In this document: positions 6,404 through 8,669 of the stretch, piece after piece | Layout: each line of letters starts with the position of its first letter | How positions within the stretch are numbered: the first letter of the stretch is position 1 | DNA from: Clostridiales bacterium UBA1779 | GTDB taxonomy: Bacteria > Bacillota > Clostridia > Oscillospirales > CAG-272 | Direction: 5' to 3' | Assembly (NCBI GenBank): GCA_002314565.1 | Contig: DCGL01000090.1 | Span: 5,293 to 13,961, forward strand | DNA: 8,669 bases | Translations under genes and position numbers: made by a program | The notes under the pieces: model-generated | The model's database searches: none | Told to the model about the DNA's origin: nothing | What the model saw: only the letters and a program-made list of their open reading frames with translations

Positions 6404-7962
6404 TGAAATCCAAAAAAATACTTGCGCTTCTCGCCTGTGTGTCGGTGCTGATGCCCGCGCTGTGCAGCTGCCAGTTCGTTTACGTCACGTCGAGCGAGGA
6501 AAGCGCAGCGGCGACCTCCCGGCTTGCGGTTGAAACCCGCGATATTTCGATTCCGGAGGATACGGAGCCCGAAATTTCCGGAATAAAGTACTCCGACCTG
6601 ACGACGCGCTGGTCTGATGCGGAGGCCGCGGTCAAAAGCCTCTATGCCCAGGATCTGACGGGGTACTCCTTCATGTGCGTAGTGGCAGAAGAAGCCGACA
6701 ACACGCTGCTATGCGAAGAAACAGACGCGATGTATTACAGCTGCGCCAAACGAAATGCGCTGGTCACCGATTACTACAAAAACAGTTTCTACGTCCGCAC
6801 TTCTTCTCTTGCAGAAATAAAAACCGAGCTTGCAGCGTCAATCAAGGCGGGAACCGGCACGGGCTACTATGCGGACATGCTCGAAGTACCGGCCCTCGGA
6901 GCAGGCGCGCTTGCGGTGTCGGGACTGCTTATGAATTTGCGTTCTCTTCCGTTTTATACTGTTAATTCAGACAGCTTCTCACTTTACGGAACAAAGTTGT
7001 ATTTTGACGATTCACGCGCCTGCGAAAATGTTTCATCTTATTACTGTCTCTTTTTTAACAGGAGTTTAACAGGCGACGCCGTTGCTTCGTCACTTTACAG
7101 CGCAGCTTTGAACGGGAATTTCACTTTTGAAGCTCTTATCACTGCCGCGAAGGAATGCTATGTTGGTTCAGAAGTCGCCACTCTCGGAATTGACGGCAAT
7201 ATGTCGGACCTCGGGGAGCTCGCGTTTATCCGCTCAGGATACAAATATACCGTTGCAAGCGAAAAATACCCGGTTCTCGCGGACACAGTCGCGAATGCGT
7301 CAAAGCTCGATTCGCTCTTTGAGGCGATTCTGAGCCTTTCGTCAATCAGACAGAATCCGGAAATCGCCGAAGGTACCGTTGTAAGCTCAACAGCCGTAGA
7401 CGTGGCAACAGTCGGCTCTGCTTCAATTGACGTCACAATCAATCCATCCTCACCCGCGCTGCAGGGACGGAAAACTCCGTTTGAACTGTTCAAAGAAGGC
7501 AGCGAGCTGTTTTACATCGGAACTCTCGACGATATCGCCGCTCTTTCCGAAGAAAGGATTACTTGGGGCCTGCTTCCGCTTCCCGCCGAAGCCTCCACTG
7601 CTCTGAACGTCTCGAAAAAGCGCTCGGTTTTCTGCGTCTGTGCCAACAACGCCCGTCTTGAAATGACGGGACTGATGCTCACTGCCCTCGATGCCGTCAG
7701 CACCGAATGGATAGGCGACGAATTTCTCGTCAACGCCGCGCAGAATCATCTGCGCGACAACGACTCCTACTACACGCTTTCCCGCATTCTCGGCCGGCGC
7801 TCCTTCGTCGACTTCGCCTGGCTCTACGGCTCCTCGGTCAAAGACCTCGACGCCTCGACCTACCTCGCCGTCCGCTCCGCCGTCGCCTCCGGCCCCTCCG
7901 TCTCCTCTTCGGCCATCCCGCTCGAAGAAAGCGTCAACTCCGCCATCAAAAAACTGAAATAA
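6403..7962 (+). CDS. Diverged solute-binding-like lipoprotein, coupled to the VanY-like gene
   Basis: This 519-residue lipoprotein begins MKSKK, then has a hydrophobic run and the lipobox L20-C-S-C23, followed by an acidic Ser/Thr-rich linker. No strong functional motif is recognised. Local parallels to the lipoprotein at 195-1727 suggest a distant periplasmic-binding-protein fold: GTGYYADML against AGNYYDIIA, FTFEALITAAKECY against WTFDKMVEMSKGIY, and WGLLPLP against YGILPTP at similar relative positions. It lacks the calcium-loop motif and has no transporter neighbours, so it may have become a structural or sensing partner of the VanY-like protein. The ATG overlaps the upstream stop by one base (TAATG) and no Shine-Dalgarno is visible, so translation is probably coupled. 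Codon use turns almost wholly C-ending after about 7789. Ligand unknown. Confidence 0.75.
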   Translation: MKSKKILALLACVSVLMPALCSCQFVYVTSSEESAAATSRLAVETRDISIPEDTEPEISGIKYSDLTTRWSDAEAAVKSLYAQDLTGYSFMCVVAEEADNTLLCEETDAMYYSCAKRNALVTDYYKNSFYVRTSSLAEIKTELAASIKAGTGTGYYADMLEVPALGAGALAVSGLLMNLRSLPFYTVNSDSFSLYGTKLYFDDSRACENVSSYYCLFFNRSLTGDAVASSLYSAALNGNFTFEALITAAKECYVGSEVATLGIDGNMSDLGELAFIRSGYKYTVASEKYPVLADTVANASKLDSLFEAILSLSSIRQNPEIAEGTVVSSTAVDVATVGSASIDVTINPSSPALQGRKTPFELFKEGSELFYIGTLDDIAALSEERITWGLLPLPAEASTALNVSKKRSVFCVCANNARLEMTGLMLTALDAVSTEWIGDEFLVNAAQNHLRDNDSYYTLSRILGRRSFVDFAWLYGSSVKDLDASTYLAVRSAVASGPSVSSSAIPLEESVNSAIKKLK

Positions 7963-7967
7963 TCCTG

Positions 7968-7995
7968 CAGGGGGCCCCGTCCCCCTGTTTTTTTT
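7968..7995 (+). terminator. Rho-independent terminator of the VanY-like/lipoprotein unit
   Basis: A perfect 7-bp GC-rich stem (CAGGGGG at 7968-7974, CCCCCTG at 7981-7987) with loop CCCCGT is followed by eight T's. It starts five bases after the TAA stop and closes the two-gene unit. Confidence 0.95.
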
Positions 7996-7997
7996 AT

Positions 7998-8114
7998 CAG
8001 ATGACAAGGGACGGTTCTTTTGTCATCTCGCCGTTTTGGTCAGATGACAAGGGACGGTTCTTTTGTCATCTCGCCGTTTTGGTCAGATGACAGGGGACGG
8101 TTCTTTTGTCATCT
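7998..8114 (+). repeat. REP-like palindromic repeat array, second locus (three units, 43-nt period)
   Basis: Three near-identical 31-base units start at 7998, 8041 and 8084. They are separated by the identical 12-base spacer CGCCGTTTTGGT. Each unit reads CAGATGACAR-GGGACGGTTC-TTTTGTCATCT and folds as AGATGACAAGGG with CTTTTGTCATCT (12 pairs, two G-U) around ACGGTT. Only one base differs, A to G in the third unit. The third copy is followed by TTTTTTC, so it could also act as a terminator. The identity suggests recent tandem amplification. Confidence 0.9.
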
Positions 8115-8146
8115 TTTTTCTTTTCTTCAAGTCGGCACAAAATCTA

Positions 8147-8175
8147 TTGATAATTTCAGAAATTTGTGATAAAAT
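8147..8175 (+). promoter_or_regulatory. Sigma-A promoter of the small membrane protein gene
   Basis: TTGATA (8147-8152) and TAAAAT (8170-8175) are separated by exactly 17 bases, each one base off consensus. Transcription would start near 8182, about 35 bases before the start codon at 8217. Confidence 0.85.
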
Positions 8176-8216
8176 ATCATAGAAATATAGCATAGAAGAA
8201 AGGAATGGGCACGGCC

Positions 8217-8501
8217 ATGAAAAAATTCGCAACAGTTCCCTTCAGACTCAAGGTCAAGAGATTTATCAAAAAGATTTCAGAGTCCGGCATTCGAATCAAA
8301 AATTCAACTGAAATCGGCTTCAGCCGCAATAAAGATATTACTCCTGATAAAAAATATACTGTCGGCATTGATCATTTCTACAGTATTAAATCCATTCTCA
8401 TTATGTCGGCTGCCGCCGCTTCTGCGGTCCTCGTGGCTCTGCTTGCCTTCCGTCTCGCCTTCGTTCTTGCCGTAGGCAAGAAGGCCCGCAAGCACCGTTA
8501 A
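8217..8501 (+). CDS. Small single-TM membrane protein, hypothetical
   Basis: The 94-residue product is not recognised as a known family. Its first ~60 residues are basic and soluble-looking (MKKFATVPF, then RLKVKRFIKKISESGIRIKN). One hydrophobic segment follows at about 61-87, rich in Ala, Val and Leu, then a short basic tail (GKKARKHR). The two charged flanks leave topology uncertain. It could be a small membrane adaptor or regulator; that is guesswork. AAGAAAGGA (8196-8204) is the ribosome binding site. An ATG at 8205 directly abuts it and is too close, so the in-frame ATG at 8217 is preferred although its spacing is about 12 bases. The gene has its own promoter and terminator and appears monocistronic, which supports it being real. 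Confidence 0.72.
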   Translation: MKKFATVPFRLKVKRFIKKISESGIRIKNSTEIGFSRNKDITPDKKYTVGIDHFYSIKSILIMSAAAASAVLVALLAFRLAFVLAVGKKARKHR

Positions 8502-8524
8502 GCTCATATTGTCAAACATTTTTC

Positions 8525-8551
8525 ACGGGAAGCCTTTGGTTTCCCGTTTTT
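8525..8551 (+). terminator. Rho-independent terminator of the small membrane protein gene
   Basis: ACGGGAAGCC (8525-8534) pairs with GGTTTCCCGT (8538-8547), ten pairs including one G-U, around a TTT loop. It is followed by a T-run (8547-8551). It lies 23 bases after the stop. Confidence 0.9.
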
Positions 8552-8569
8552 CATTGCTTGTCATGCGAG

Positions 8570-8615
8570 CCTCATACGTCAATTTTCGCTGACGCGAAAA
8601 TCGCCGCCTTCTCCC
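8570..8615 (-). repeat. 46-nt palindromic repeat, right (inverted) copy
   Basis: The reverse complement matches 101-146 at 42 of 46 positions. The central stem-loop (ATTTTCGC, loop GTCA in that orientation, GCGAAAAT) is intact; one of the four differences breaks the outermost G-C pair to G-T. The flanking GGGAGAAGG and GACGTATGAGG are also kept. Confidence 0.75.
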
Positions 8616-8645
8616 GTGGAGAGGGCAAGGAAAAAGACGGCACTC

Positions 8646-8669
8646 CAGATGACAAGGGACGGTTCTTTT
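8646..8669 (+). repeat. REP-like unit, cut by the window end
   Basis: CAGATGACAAGGGACGGTTC followed by TTTT matches the first 24 bases of the 7998-8114 units exactly. The right arm lies beyond the window, so another array or single copy probably continues there. Confidence 0.8.

Noticed and set aside
7450..8007. 185-residue minus-strand open frame over the lipoprotein 3' end
   Set aside because: Gly/Asp/Glu-rich shadow of GC-rich codons that runs through the terminator; no expression signals.
7998..8114. Possible CRISPR array (regular repeats and spacers)
   Set aside because: The spacers are identical to each other, the repeat is a near-full palindrome, and there are no cas genes; it is a tandem REP-like array.

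Overview
The window looks like a chromosomal segment of a Gram-positive Clostridia-type bacterium, probably a gut Oscillospiraceae/Ruminococcaceae relative or MAG. This is inferred from the adjacent rpsO and pnp genes, strong GGAGG-type ribosome binding sites, sigma-A promoters (one a perfect TTGACA-17-TATAAT), lipoproteins of the ABC solute-binding type, a VanY-like wall protein, and abundant short palindromic repeats. No species can be named from sequence alone.

Layout. Positions 1-150 hold short hairpin-rich repeats and no gene. A solute-binding lipoprotein gene lies on the minus strand (195-1727), with a perfect promoter and a UUCG-loop terminator. It is divergent from rpsO (1977-2240), which has its own promoter and a structured leader. 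A terminator separates rpsO from pnp (2473-4590), and a 23-bp imperfect hairpin sits just before the pnp ribosome binding site. After pnp come hairpins and a REP-like palindromic repeat array (4651-4739). Next is a two-gene unit overlapping by one base: a membrane-anchored F5/8C + VanY-like protein (4871-6403) and a diverged solute-binding-like lipoprotein (6403-7962), ended by a strong terminator. A second REP-like array (7998-8114) is followed by a small single-TM protein gene with its own promoter (8217-8501) and a terminator. The window closes with an inverted copy of the repeat seen at 101-146 and a cut-off REP-like copy.

How the genes work together. rpsO and pnp are the housekeeping core: ribosomal protein S15 and the exoribonuclease PNPase. 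Both leaders have the architecture expected for autogenous control. In the rpsO leader, loop bases 1919-1926 are perfectly complementary to the Shine-Dalgarno region 1967-1974, which would give a pseudoknot. In the pnp leader, a long double-stranded stem resembles the RNase III/PNPase control element known from enterobacteria. The downstream pair looks like a cell-envelope module. Its VanY-like domain lacks two canonical active-site residues at their usual positions, and its lipoprotein partner looks like an orphan, repurposed solute-binding protein. These two points and the two leaders are the main candidates for something not yet described.
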